Shown here in pieces: positions 32,789-40,278 of a stretch of DNA of 64,000 bases (within the stretch, counting starts at the first letter, position 1; each line of letters begins with the position of its first letter). The notes below the pieces were generated by a model. It did not search any database and was not told where the DNA came from. It was given only the letters and a program-made list of their open reading frames with translations. Both the position numbers and the translations under genes were made by a program. This stretch comes from Chryseobacterium lacus. GTDB lineage: Bacteria; Bacteroidota; Bacteroidia; Flavobacteriales; Weeksellaceae. The stretch covers positions 186,001 to 250,000 of the forward strand of contig NZ_QPIE01000001.1 of NCBI RefSeq assembly GCF_003336205.1, given 5' to 3'.

Positions 32789-34642
32789 TTACTCTACAGT
32801 AACGGATTTTGCGAGATTCCGAGGCTGATCTACATTGGCTCCCCGATACACTGCAATATAGTAAGACAGCAACTGAAGCGGGATGGCTGCTACGATGGGA
32901 GAGAAACATTCCGACGTGTCCGGAATTTCAATTACATAATCTGCGATAGCACTTACCTGAACATCTCCTTTGTTTACGACTGCAATAATTTTTCCTTTTC
33001 TTGCTTTTATTTCCTGAACATTACTTACAATCTTATCATAATGTCCTCTTTTCGGTGCGATGATCACAATCGGCATATTCTCGTCAATAAGCGCAATAGG
33101 ACCATGTTTCATTTCTGCCGCGGGATAACCTTCTGCGTGAATGTAAGAAATTTCTTTCAGTTTCAGGGCGCCTTCTAAAGCTGAAGGATAATTATATCCC
33201 CGTCCAAGATACAGAAAATTCTGAGCATTGATGAAATCTTTTGAAATTTCTTTTACTTTATCGTGTGTAGATTCAAGAACTTCTTCTATTTTTTTCGGAA
33301 TAGCGTCCAGTTCAGTAATCAGTTCCACGAATTTCACATTGCTGAGCGTGCCGTTGTGTTTTCCAAGTTTGATGGCAATCAAAGAAAGAATGGTAAGTTG
33401 GGCAGTAAATGCTTTAGTAGAAGCTACTCCGATTTCCGGACCTGCATGGGTATAGGATCCTGCATCCGTAATTCTGGCGATAGAGGAATCTACCACATTA
33501 CAAATTCCATAAATAAAAGCACCCTTTTCTTTGGCCAATTTCAAAGCCGCCATTGTATCGGCGGTTTCTCCCGATTGTGAAATAGCAATTACAACATCTT
33601 TTTCAGTAATAATCGGATTACGATACCTGAATTCAGAAGCGTACTCTACTTCCACAGGAATCCGAGCAAATTCTTCAATAAGATATTCCCCGATGAGCCC
33701 GGCATGCCACGAAGTACCGCAAGCGATGATGATAATTCTGCCAGCATTGCTGAATTTCTCCAGATGATCCCAAATTCCGGCCATTTTGATGATTCCTTCA
33801 TCTACTAAAAGCCTTCCTCTCATGGTATCCTGAATGGATTTCGGTTGCTCGAAAATTTCCTTCAGCATAAAATGCTCATACCCTCCTTTTTCAATTTGCT
33901 CAAGATTAAGCTTCAGTTCCTGAATAGCAGGTTCTATTTTTGAATTATCAGTGATAGATCTTATATCGACACCATTTTCTAACGAAATCGTTGCCATGTG
34001 TCCTTCTTCAAGGTAAATGGCATCTCTTGTAAACTCCACGAATGGGGATGCATCGGAAGCAATGAAATACTCATTCTCACCCAAACCGATGGCTAGTGGA
34101 GAACCTAATCTTCCTACTACCAAAACGCCGGGGAAATCTTCGTGCATCACAGTGATAGCGTAGGCTCCGTAGACTTCGTTCAATGCATAACGTACCGCCG
34201 TAGGAAATTCCAGCGCAGGCTGGGTATCCATGAAATATTGAATAAGATTGACAAGAACTTCCGTATCTGTTTCTGACTGAAAGGTAAATCCATGGCCTGA
34301 AAGCATGGTTTTGATGGTATCGTAGTTTTCAATAATACCATTGTGTACCAGTGCTATTTTGCCGTTGTTGGAAAGATGCGGATGCGAATTTCTATCGCTT
34401 GGCACGCCATGGGTAGCCCATCTTGTGTGTCCCATTCCTACATGAGCTCTTCCTTTCAGATGTTCTGATACTGCAACTAGATCATCAACTTTTCCTTTTG
34501 TTTTCGCCACAGCAAGGGTATCCTCATTACTGTCCAGCACAATGCCGGCACTGTCATACCCTCTATACTCAAGTCTCCTAAGGCCGTTAATTACTACAGA
34601 ATACGCATCCTGAAAGCCTGTATATCCTACAATTCCACACAT
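32789..34642 (-). CDS. glmS: Glutamine--fructose-6-phosphate aminotransferase (isomerizing)
   Basis: A 617-residue enzyme. Cys2 of MCGIVGYTG is the glutaminase nucleophile after Met removal. The N-terminal Ntn domain spans about residues 1-230. Two SIS sugar-isomerase domains follow ('ACGTSWHAGLIGEYLIEE', 'SQSGETADTMAALKLAK'), and the C-terminus ends 'PRNLAKSVTVE' as usual. It makes glucosamine-6-phosphate, the entry to peptidoglycan and LPS sugars. The gene starts 14 bases after the DUF4270 stop. No glmS ribozyme is expected or seen. Confidence 0.97.
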   Translation of the reverse strand: MCGIVGYTGFQDAYSVVINGLRRLEYRGYDSAGIVLDSNEDTLAVAKTKGKVDDLVAVSEHLKGRAHVGMGHTRWATHGVPSDRNSHPHLSNNGKIALVHNGIIENYDTIKTMLSGHGFTFQSETDTEVLVNLIQYFMDTQPALEFPTAVRYALNEVYGAYAITVMHEDFPGVLVVGRLGSPLAIGLGENEYFIASDASPFVEFTRDAIYLEEGHMATISLENGVDIRSITDNSKIEPAIQELKLNLEQIEKGGYEHFMLKEIFEQPKSIQDTMRGRLLVDEGIIKMAGIWDHLEKFSNAGRIIIIACGTSWHAGLIGEYLIEEFARIPVEVEYASEFRYRNPIITEKDVVIAISQSGETADTMAALKLAKEKGAFIYGICNVVDSSIARITDAGSYTHAGPEIGVASTKAFTAQLTILSLIAIKLGKHNGTLSNVKFVELITELDAIPKKIEEVLESTHDKVKEISKDFINAQNFLYLGRGYNYPSALEGALKLKEISYIHAEGYPAAEMKHGPIALIDENMPIVIIAPKRGHYDKIVSNVQEIKARKGKIIAVVNKGDVQVSAIADYVIEIPDTSECFSPIVAAIPLQLLSYYIAVYRGANVDQPRNLAKSVTVE

Positions 34643-34656
34643 AGTTATTGTTTTTT

Positions 34657-36189
34657 TTATTTAGTTCCGTATATAACTTTTAATTGAATCTTTTTAGTAT
34701 TCCCGGGATCTGTTCCTACTAAAACAACGCGATTTGGAGTATAAGAACGGCTGTCAAATCGATAGCCATAATATTTACCTGTATTGGGATCTACCCTGAA
34801 TTCTCCAGCATGAATTATAAAATCTTTGTTAGGTGCTTCTGACTCTATAATTTCTTTTAAAGTCTGCGTAACAGTGAAATCGTAATAGCCGGGATTTTTA
34901 TCCAGATCAAAAGCCTTTACCAAACTGAACTGAGGAAGCTGAGCAAAAGATGCGAGTTCCGGAAGAAAATCGGTTGCTCCTTTTTGGAGAAACACGAAAG
35001 ATGTAGGTTTCTGAAACTTGTTGTTCCAAGCAATTTCATCAGTATATACTCTGATTTTGGCACCCATGATGCCAATTTTATCATTTTTGAATTTATCTTT
35101 TAACGTTGCAATTACTGAAGCCGGAATAGAAATACCTGCACTTGGGCCTCCCATTCCCTGTAAATACAATTTAGGATCGCCCGTTACTGTATTGCTGGAA
35201 GAAGCTGGAGGAATGGTAGCAACAGGAGTATCAATTCTATTGTAGGTATACAATCCGATGTGTGCATTCGGTGCGCCCATGGTAAATTTGAATGAACTCT
35301 GCGGACGGGTAACCGTTCCGTTTTCGGTTTTATCAGATTTATAATACATGATAATTTCCGCAGATTCAGGAGTGAATCTAAACAAATACCCATCATTTTC
35401 GTCCACGGAAAGTCTCACTCCTCTGAAATAGCGAATGAAACTGGCCGCGTCTTTCAAGTCTGCTGATCCTTGTTTGGCAATAATTTTAGTCTGAAAAAAC
35501 GTTGGATTCATGGGAATTCTAAGGCTGGCTTCATGGCTCCAGATACTGCTGTTATCAGCATCTTTAGTAATAGAAGTGGAATACACTTTTCCATCGAAGA
35601 GTTTGTGGCCTATTTCTGAACCATAATTCACGGTTTTATTAGAATATGAAATATCAGAACCTGCTGCTAAAAAATCTGTTACTTCGTGCACTCTGATATT
35701 GAAATTGGTATTGCCATTTATTTTGGTTTTTCCATATTTATAAACCGGATAAGCATTCACTATTTTTTTTGCAGCGATGTTGCCATCTGGATGAATATAA
35801 TTTTCATCGGTGCTTGTCGTTACTGAATCTGAAGCATACAAAGGTTTAATAACCATCACAACAGAATCTACCACTGCATTGTCCCCAAAAACGGGATCGA
35901 AAAGTGAAGGGCGAAGTTGTGACACAAACGCCGTTTTCTGCATTCCGAAAATTCCTTCTGAAAACGCACCCAGAGTGGCCAATGGAATCTCCTGTGCATC
36001 ACTCCTCACGGTATCATTATTATTAATATTATAAGCGATAAGGTCATACTGCACTTCCGTTCCGTCTGCGCCGTCAAAAAACTGTTCACCTAACGCATCA
36101 GCTTCGGGTTCACAATTATATAAAAAAACACTTCCGAAAACAATTACAGAAGCGATTTGAAAAATATTTTTTATATTTTTAATCATCAA
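34657..36189 (-). CDS. DUF4270 lipoprotein
   Basis: A 510-residue lipoprotein whose signal ends FLYNC (Cys about residue 26), followed by an acidic stretch. The body matches the flavobacterial DUF4270 pattern: 'LGEQFFDGADGTEVQYDLIAYN' near the start, many beta strands, and 'YKSDKTENGTVTRPQSSFKF'. Function is unknown; an outer-membrane lipoprotein is likely. The 7-base gap from the upstream glycogen-synthase-like gene and the 14-base gap to glmS indicate one operon. This three-gene order is recurrent in flavobacteria, hinting at an envelope sugar role, which is inference. Confidence 0.8.
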   Translation of the reverse strand: MMIKNIKNIFQIASVIVFGSVFLYNCEPEADALGEQFFDGADGTEVQYDLIAYNINNNDTVRSDAQEIPLATLGAFSEGIFGMQKTAFVSQLRPSLFDPVFGDNAVVDSVVMVIKPLYASDSVTTSTDENYIHPDGNIAAKKIVNAYPVYKYGKTKINGNTNFNIRVHEVTDFLAAGSDISYSNKTVNYGSEIGHKLFDGKVYSTSITKDADNSSIWSHEASLRIPMNPTFFQTKIIAKQGSADLKDAASFIRYFRGVRLSVDENDGYLFRFTPESAEIIMYYKSDKTENGTVTRPQSSFKFTMGAPNAHIGLYTYNRIDTPVATIPPASSSNTVTGDPKLYLQGMGGPSAGISIPASVIATLKDKFKNDKIGIMGAKIRVYTDEIAWNNKFQKPTSFVFLQKGATDFLPELASFAQLPQFSLVKAFDLDKNPGYYDFTVTQTLKEIIESEAPNKDFIIHAGEFRVDPNTGKYYGYRFDSRSYTPNRVVLVGTDPGNTKKIQLKVIYGTK

Positions 36190-36196
36190 TTCAAAT

Positions 36197-36967
36197 TTAG
36201 TATAATTTTTTTATAGAATTTTCATCCAGATATTCAGATTTTTGAGCAGTCGTATTTTCAAAAGCTTTATTCAGTTCGCCTTCCAGAAACTCATCCCCTT
36301 TCACAACTACGTCTGCATAGCTCATGCTTTCTATTACAACATTTTGAAAATCTGGCGCTTCAACAGCGTTGAAATTACTGATTTTATCGAATTTTAATTT
36401 TTCTTTAATATCATCTTCCAAAAGTAAATTTTCCTCGTTGTAAAGGGACATTACAATTTTGGTGTCTTTAAAATAATAGTCGCTTTTATAATAATTCTTA
36501 AGATAAATAGGAATGAGCGACGACATCCATCCGTTTAGGTGAATAACATCCGGAACCCAATTTAGTTTCTTTATGGTTTCGATTACCCCTCTTGCGAAGA
36601 AGATTGCTCTTTCACCATTATCATCATAAGTATTCCCTTCTTCATCTTTATAAAAATATCTTCTTTTGAAATACTCTTCATTGTCGATAAAATATACCTG
36701 CAGACGCTCCCCTGGAAGTGAAGCTACTTTAATGATAAGAGGCTGATCCAGATCATTGATAATAATATTCATTCCGGACAAGCGTATAACTTCATGCAGC
36801 TGGAACCTTCTCTCGCTAATAGAGCCGAAACGAGGCATAAATACTCTCACATCATTGCCTTCACCATGCATTTGAAGAGCCATTTTGCTCACCATCGATG
36901 CAAGATTACTCTCTTCTTGATAAGGGTATAATTCGGTAGTAATGTACAATATTTTCTGATTCTGCAT
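36197..36967 (-). CDS. Short glycogen/starch-synthase-like protein (GT5 N-terminal half only)
   Basis: A 256-residue protein matching the N-terminal Rossmann half of glycogen synthase: 'KILYITTELYPYQEESNLASMVSKMALQMHGEGNDVRVFMPRFGSI', then 'YDDNGERAIFFARGVIE' and 'PDVIHLNGWMSSLIPIYL'. Full enzymes are about 470-480 residues and carry a second Rossmann half with the nucleotide-sugar site, which is missing here. The classical KxGG motif is replaced by an E-S-N-L stretch. It is therefore unlikely to be an ordinary glycogen synthase. The short form is common in Bacteroidota beside panC. It heads the DUF4270-glmS operon and is divergent from panC. Confidence 0.75.
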   Translation of the reverse strand: MQNQKILYITTELYPYQEESNLASMVSKMALQMHGEGNDVRVFMPRFGSISERRFQLHEVIRLSGMNIIINDLDQPLIIKVASLPGERLQVYFIDNEEYFKRRYFYKDEEGNTYDDNGERAIFFARGVIETIKKLNWVPDVIHLNGWMSSLIPIYLKNYYKSDYYFKDTKIVMSLYNEENLLLEDDIKEKLKFDKISNFNAVEAPDFQNVVIESMSYADVVVKGDEFLEGELNKAFENTTAQKSEYLDENSIKKLY

Positions 36968-37012
36968 ATGTTCTTTCTTATCGGTCTTTTAGTGTATAGA
37001 CCCATTAAGTTG

Positions 37013-37020
37013 CAAAAATA
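37013..37020 (-). promoter_or_regulatory. -7 promoter box for the glycogen-synthase-like/DUF4270/glmS operon
   Basis: On the minus strand TATTTTTG matches TAnnTTTG exactly and lies about 45 bases before the ATG at 36967. It lies in the 190-base divergent spacer with panC, where a TAATTTTA box (one mismatch) faces the other way near 37131-37138. Confidence 0.5.
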
Positions 37021-37157
37021 CAAAATTTTAATGTATTTAATTCTAATTAACATATTTTAATAGTAGATACTATGAACGCCGAACAAATAAAAAAAGAAAA
37101 AAGAAAGCTACGGCGTACTTAATATTTTTATAATTTTACCCACTTTAATCGTACATC

Positions 37158-38015
37158 ATGCAGATTATAAAAAGCCGGAAAGAATTAAAAAGATTCATTC
37201 TACAGCATAAGAAATCCAAAAATACCATAGGATTCGCACCAACGATGGGAGCCCTTCATCCCGGACATATTTCCCTTTATGAAGTGGCCAGAACAGAGAA
37301 CGATGTGGTTGTATCGTCCATTTTTGTCAATCCTACACAATTTAATAATCCTGATGACCTGGAAAAGTATCCACGAACTTTGGAGAACGATCTTCAGACA
37401 CTCGAAACCTCCGGATTTGTAGACGCGGTTTATCTTCCAGAAATAAAGGATCTGTATCCAAACGGTGCAGTAAGTCGACAATACAATTTTGAGGGCATTG
37501 AAATGGAAATGGAAGGTGCTTCCCGCCCTGGCCATTTTGATGGTGTAGGTACGGTAGTGGAAGAGCTTTTTCGACAGGTGCAACCGGATAACGCTTACTT
37601 TGGCGAGAAAGATTTCCAACAGTTGGCCATCATCAAAAAATTAACAGAAATCACCCAGCTTTCTGTGAAAATTCATGGGGTACCTACAGCCAGAGAAACG
37701 GATGGGGTTGCTATGAGTTCCAGAAATAAAAGACTTACGGAACACGGGCGAAAAACAGCTGAAATTATTCCCAATACTTTACATAAGGTTCAACAATGGT
37801 TTGGAAAGCTCAGCATTCCGGAAATCAATCAAAAAGTAAAAGAAATATTTGAAAATGAACCGGAGATCAGGATGGAATACTTCACCATTGCTGATGAACA
37901 GACGCTCAGAAAAGTTGAAATTATACAAAAAGATCACCAGTACAGAGCCTTTCTTGTAGTGGTGATAGGCGACGTAAGATTAATTGACAATATGCAATTG
38001 AGCTATAACCTATAA
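37158..38015 (+). CDS. panC: Pantothenate synthetase
   Basis: A 285-residue enzyme with all family motifs: 'TMGALHPGHISL' (the HIGH-like HPGH), 'SIFVNPTQFNNPDDLEKYPRTL', 'YFGEKDFQQLAIIKK', and 'ETDGVAMSSRNKRL' (the KMSKS counterpart). It joins pantoate and beta-alanine with ATP to make pantothenate for CoA. panD commonly follows panC in flavobacteria (from memory); here a hairpin and tRNA genes follow instead, so beta-alanine must come from a panD elsewhere or from another source. Confidence 0.96.
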   Translation: MQIIKSRKELKRFILQHKKSKNTIGFAPTMGALHPGHISLYEVARTENDVVVSSIFVNPTQFNNPDDLEKYPRTLENDLQTLETSGFVDAVYLPEIKDLYPNGAVSRQYNFEGIEMEMEGASRPGHFDGVGTVVEELFRQVQPDNAYFGEKDFQQLAIIKKLTEITQLSVKIHGVPTARETDGVAMSSRNKRLTEHGRKTAEIIPNTLHKVQQWFGKLSIPEINQKVKEIFENEPEIRMEYFTIADEQTLRKVEIIQKDHQYRAFLVVVIGDVRLIDNMQLSYNL

Positions 38016-38020
38016 AATAT

Positions 38021-38048
38021 CAAAAGCCCTCCTGACGGAAGGCTTTTG
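38021..38048. terminator. Hairpin after panC and after the tRNA cluster
   Basis: CAAAAGCC (38021-38028) pairs with GGCTTTTG (38041-38048), with inner TCC/GGA pairing. No long T-run follows on either strand beyond the stem's own T's, so termination strength is uncertain. It lies between convergent panC and the tRNA genes. Confidence 0.55.
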
Positions 38049-38102
38049 AACACCAAATCACAAAATATTAATATGAAAAAAATTTACTTTTCAGCAAATT
38101 CG

Positions 38103-38175
38103 TGACCTGGCTGGGATTCGAACCCAGGACCCATACATTAAAAGTGTATTGCTCTACCAGCTGAGCTACCAGGTC
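38103..38175 (-). tRNA. tRNA-Lys(TTT), copy 1
   Basis: A 73-nt tRNA with acceptor stem GACCTGG/CCAGGTC, anticodon loop CTTTTAA (UUU) and T-loop with GGTTCGAATCC. CCA is not encoded. It is identical in sequence to the copy at 38326-38398. It is the last gene of the leftward Lys-Leu-Lys cluster. Confidence 0.96.
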
Positions 38176-38209
38176 TTAGAGCGTGCTCTAAATGATCGTT
38201 TTTGTGTTG

Positions 38210-38292
38210 TGCCTGCGACTGGACTCGAACCAGCACATCCATAGGAAACCACCCCCTCAAGATGGCGTGTCTACCAATTTCACCACACAGGC
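38210..38292 (-). tRNA. tRNA-Leu(GAG)
   Basis: An 83-nt class II tRNA. The acceptor stem is GCCTGTG/CGCAGGC, the D-arm contains TGGTAGACACGCC, the anticodon GAG sits in loop TTGAGGG, and there is a variable arm. CCA is not encoded. It sits between two identical tRNA-Lys genes. Confidence 0.95.
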
Positions 38293-38297
38293 AAAAA

Positions 38298-38312
38298 CCG
38301 TATTAAATACGG
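38298..38312. other. Hairpin between tRNA-Lys copy 2 and tRNA-Leu
   Basis: CCGTAT (38298-38303) pairs with ATACGG (38307-38312) around TAA, flanked by A/T runs. On the minus strand the stem is followed by TTTTTG. It could be a weak terminator that tunes tRNA-Leu and tRNA-Lys copy 1, or an RNase processing site in the polycistronic tRNA. Confidence 0.45.
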
Positions 38313-38325
38313 ATTTTGTGGATCG

Positions 38326-38398
38326 TGACCTGGCTGGGATTCGAACCCAGGACCCATACATTAAAAGTGTATTGCTCTACCAGCTGAGCTACCAGGTC
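38326..38398 (-). tRNA. tRNA-Lys(TTT), copy 2
   Basis: A 73-nt tRNA identical to the copy at 38103-38175, anticodon UUU. It is the promoter-proximal gene of the cluster. Identity extends three bases past the discriminator (TCG on the plus strand), and no further flank is shared. Confidence 0.96.
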
Positions 38399-38441
38399 GG
38401 CCATTTTCCTAACAGAATTTCTTCTGTTTTTAAAAGTGGTG

Positions 38442-38470
38442 CAAAGATAAAGATTTTTTTAGTTTCTCAA
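38442..38470 (-). promoter_or_regulatory. Promoter of the tRNA-Lys-Leu-Lys cluster
   Basis: On the minus strand TTG (38470-38468), 18 bases, TATCTTTG (38449-38442), a perfect -33/-7 pair. The leader of about 38 bases before tRNA-Lys holds an inverted repeat AACAGA/TCTGTT (38411-38427). The rightward aroK start lies only 33 bases away, so the two units share this divergent region. Confidence 0.72.
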
Positions 38471-38502
38471 AATTTTTTAGGTAATTTGTACAAACAAGAC
38501 AA

Positions 38503-39015
38503 ATGATTATTTCGCTACTCGGCTATATGGGCTGCGGCAAAACACACATATCCAAACGGTTGAGCCGTGAATTGAACTACAATTTTATCGATCTGGATAC
38601 AGCGATTTCCCGGAAAAACAAGCTCAGCATTCCCGATATTTTCAAACAAAAGGGAGAAATATTTTTCCGACAGCAGGAAAGAGCAGTTCTGGAAGAGATT
38701 TTAGCCACTCGCAAAGATGGTATATTGAGCTTGGGCGGAGGCACTCCTGCATATTACAATAATATGGAAGTTATCAATCAAAATTCTGTGAGTTTTTATC
38801 TGCAGACTTCTGTACCGATATTGACCGAAAGACTTTTGAGACAAAAGCACAAACGCCCACTGATTGCTCGGATTCCGGATGAAGACCTTCCTGAATTTAT
38901 CGCTAAACATTTGTTTGAAAGAATTCCTTTTTACAGCAAAGCTCAGTTTACAATTAACACATTAGGCAGAGAATCGGATGCTATCATCGCGGAAATTATT
39001 TCCAGAATATATTAA
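38503..39015 (+). CDS. aroK: Shikimate kinase
   Basis: A 170-residue kinase. The P-loop GYMGCGKT is at residues 7-14, 'FIDLDTAISRKNKLSIPDIF' carries the shikimate-binding Asp, 'FRQQERAVLEEI' and 'LSLGGGTPAY' are family motifs, and 'RPLI' ends the lid region. It phosphorylates shikimate in aromatic amino acid synthesis. A TAATTTG box (38482-38488) lies 14 bases before the ATG. Its 3' end overlaps the convergent S4 protein gene by four bases. Confidence 0.94.
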   Translation: MIISLLGYMGCGKTHISKRLSRELNYNFIDLDTAISRKNKLSIPDIFKQKGEIFFRQQERAVLEEILATRKDGILSLGGGTPAYYNNMEVINQNSVSFYLQTSVPILTERLLRQKHKRPLIARIPDEDLPEFIAKHLFERIPFYSKAQFTINTLGRESDAIIAEIISRIY

Positions 39016-39446
39016 AGCTCATTCTCAGCACTGTTCCCTCCGAAAAAAAAATCTTCCCAATCGGTGTTATCATCATCCGGACTGTCCGAAATAAATTCGC
39101 TGAGTTCTCTGCGGTCTTTCTTGGTGGGCCTGCCTTCTCCTTTATTTCGGTAATAACTTTGCTCAGACCTACGCATTTTCAACAGTTCGTACTGGTCTTT
39201 TTCGGTGTGATCTTCGATGTACAGCGGAACAAGCTTGGCTCCCACTCTGCTTTTTGGAATCTGAACAACTTTAATCGTATACAGTATCTGGTTTTTTCTG
39301 ATCCTGATAATTTCGCCTGCTTTCACCTCTTTAGAGGACTTTACAGGACTATCTCCGATGGAAACCCTGTTCTTTTTTATTTCATCTGCAGCCAAAGACC
39401 GCGTTTTATACAACCGGATACACCATAAAAATTTATCAATTCTCAT
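39012..39446 (-). CDS. S4-domain RNA-binding protein (Hsp15-like)
   Basis: A 144-residue protein. The S4 RNA-binding fold fills the N-terminus: 'MRIDKFLWCIRLYKTRSLAADEIKKNRVSIG' with 'VKAGEIIRIRKNQ' following. This matches the ribosome-associated heat shock protein Hsp15 family (YrfH), which in E. coli binds stalled 50S subunits carrying nascent chains. The acidic C-terminal tail is variable. It overlaps aroK's stop by four bases and is divergent from the FKBP-like lipoprotein (56 bases between starts). Confidence 0.83.
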   Translation of the reverse strand: MRIDKFLWCIRLYKTRSLAADEIKKNRVSIGDSPVKSSKEVKAGEIIRIRKNQILYTIKVVQIPKSRVGAKLVPLYIEDHTEKDQYELLKMRRSEQSYYRNKGEGRPTKKDRRELSEFISDSPDDDNTDWEDFFFGGNSAENEL

Positions 39447-39455
39447 ATTTTTTTA

Positions 39456-39463
39456 TACTTTTG
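39456..39463 (+). promoter_or_regulatory. -7 promoter box for the FKBP-like lipoprotein
   Basis: TACTTTTG matches TAnnTTTG exactly, 39 bases before the ATG at 39503. No -33 TTG at the usual distance. Confidence 0.5.
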
Positions 39464-39502
39464 CCTGATACAAATTTTCAGCAATTTAATTATTAATTTA
39501 AA

Positions 39503-40213
39503 ATGAAAAAATTATTCCTATATAGTTGTTTGGTACTGGCAGCCGTTTCCTGCAGAAAAGAAGATGATGAGGAGCCCTACAAGGAGCCTGAGAACATTGA
39601 AACGCAAAATGCTTACGACGACCAGGCTATTCAAAAATATCTGGAAGGCCATTATTTGGACGATCGCGGGCTTATTGTCCCCTTCAGCGCTACCGATCCT
39701 GCGGATGACAATAACACCAAATTATCTGAAATGAATCCTCAGAAACTCAGTTCCGGTGTGGTGTATATCGTTCGTCCCAATGCACAGCCCGATCCGGGAA
39801 CTGCCATCGGAAGCACCGATATCATCAGAATCATGAGCAAAACATACTCTCATCTGGCTGTTGAATCCAATGGTTCTGTATCTTTCACTTCGCCGATAGC
39901 TTTCAGAAGCAGTGTGGACGGTACCGGAGTTCCGGAAGTTGATCCTAAATATTATTTTGTGAGCGACTCTGAAGCCAGCAATGCAGGGAAAACAAAGGAT
40001 TATTATGAGATTGAAGGTTTTAGGGAAGCTTTACAACATTTTCGTGCTTTCAACATGGATGATGTTGATAATTATAATATGCAGGGAATTATCATCGTTC
40101 CATCACGTGCTGTTTTCGCCAGAGACAGCTATTATCCTTACGTGAATTATTCCATGAGAAACAGAAGTCTGGTTTTTAATTTCCAAGTGTATAAAACCAC
40201 TCCAAGACCATAA
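39503..40213 (+). CDS. FKBP-like lipoprotein, probably degenerate
   Basis: A 236-residue lipoprotein; the signal ends LAAVSC (Cys about residue 17), then an acidic linker. The rest looks like an FKBP-type prolyl isomerase core in strand order: 'SSGVVYIVRPNAQPDPGT', then 'IEGFREALQHF', then 'GIIIVPSRAVFARDSYYPY' and a final 'LVFNFQVYKT'. Several active-site aromatic residues of true FKBPs cannot be matched by eye, so catalytic activity is doubtful. It would face the periplasm or surface. It ends at a strong bidirectional terminator. Confidence 0.6.
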   Translation: MKKLFLYSCLVLAAVSCRKEDDEEPYKEPENIETQNAYDDQAIQKYLEGHYLDDRGLIVPFSATDPADDNNTKLSEMNPQKLSSGVVYIVRPNAQPDPGTAIGSTDIIRIMSKTYSHLAVESNGSVSFTSPIAFRSSVDGTGVPEVDPKYYFVSDSEASNAGKTKDYYEIEGFREALQHFRAFNMDDVDNYNMQGIIIVPSRAVFARDSYYPYVNYSMRNRSLVFNFQVYKTTPRP

Positions 40214-40219
40214 AAAAAT

Positions 40220-40254
40220 AAGGCTGCTCGGTTTCGGACAGCCTTTTATTTTTT
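40220..40254. terminator. Bidirectional terminator between the FKBP-like gene and uvrD/pcrA
   Basis: AAGGCTG (40220-40226) pairs with CAGCCTT (40239-40245), with T-rich sequence on the right and A-rich sequence on the left. It therefore serves both convergent genes. Confidence 0.82.
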
Positions 40255-40278
40255 GCTTAATTCCTTCTGAATTTTTCT

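Noticed and set aside
38192-38506. 104-residue plus-strand reading frame across tRNA-Leu and tRNA-Lys
   Set aside because: It is an antisense reading of the tRNA genes and their spacers.
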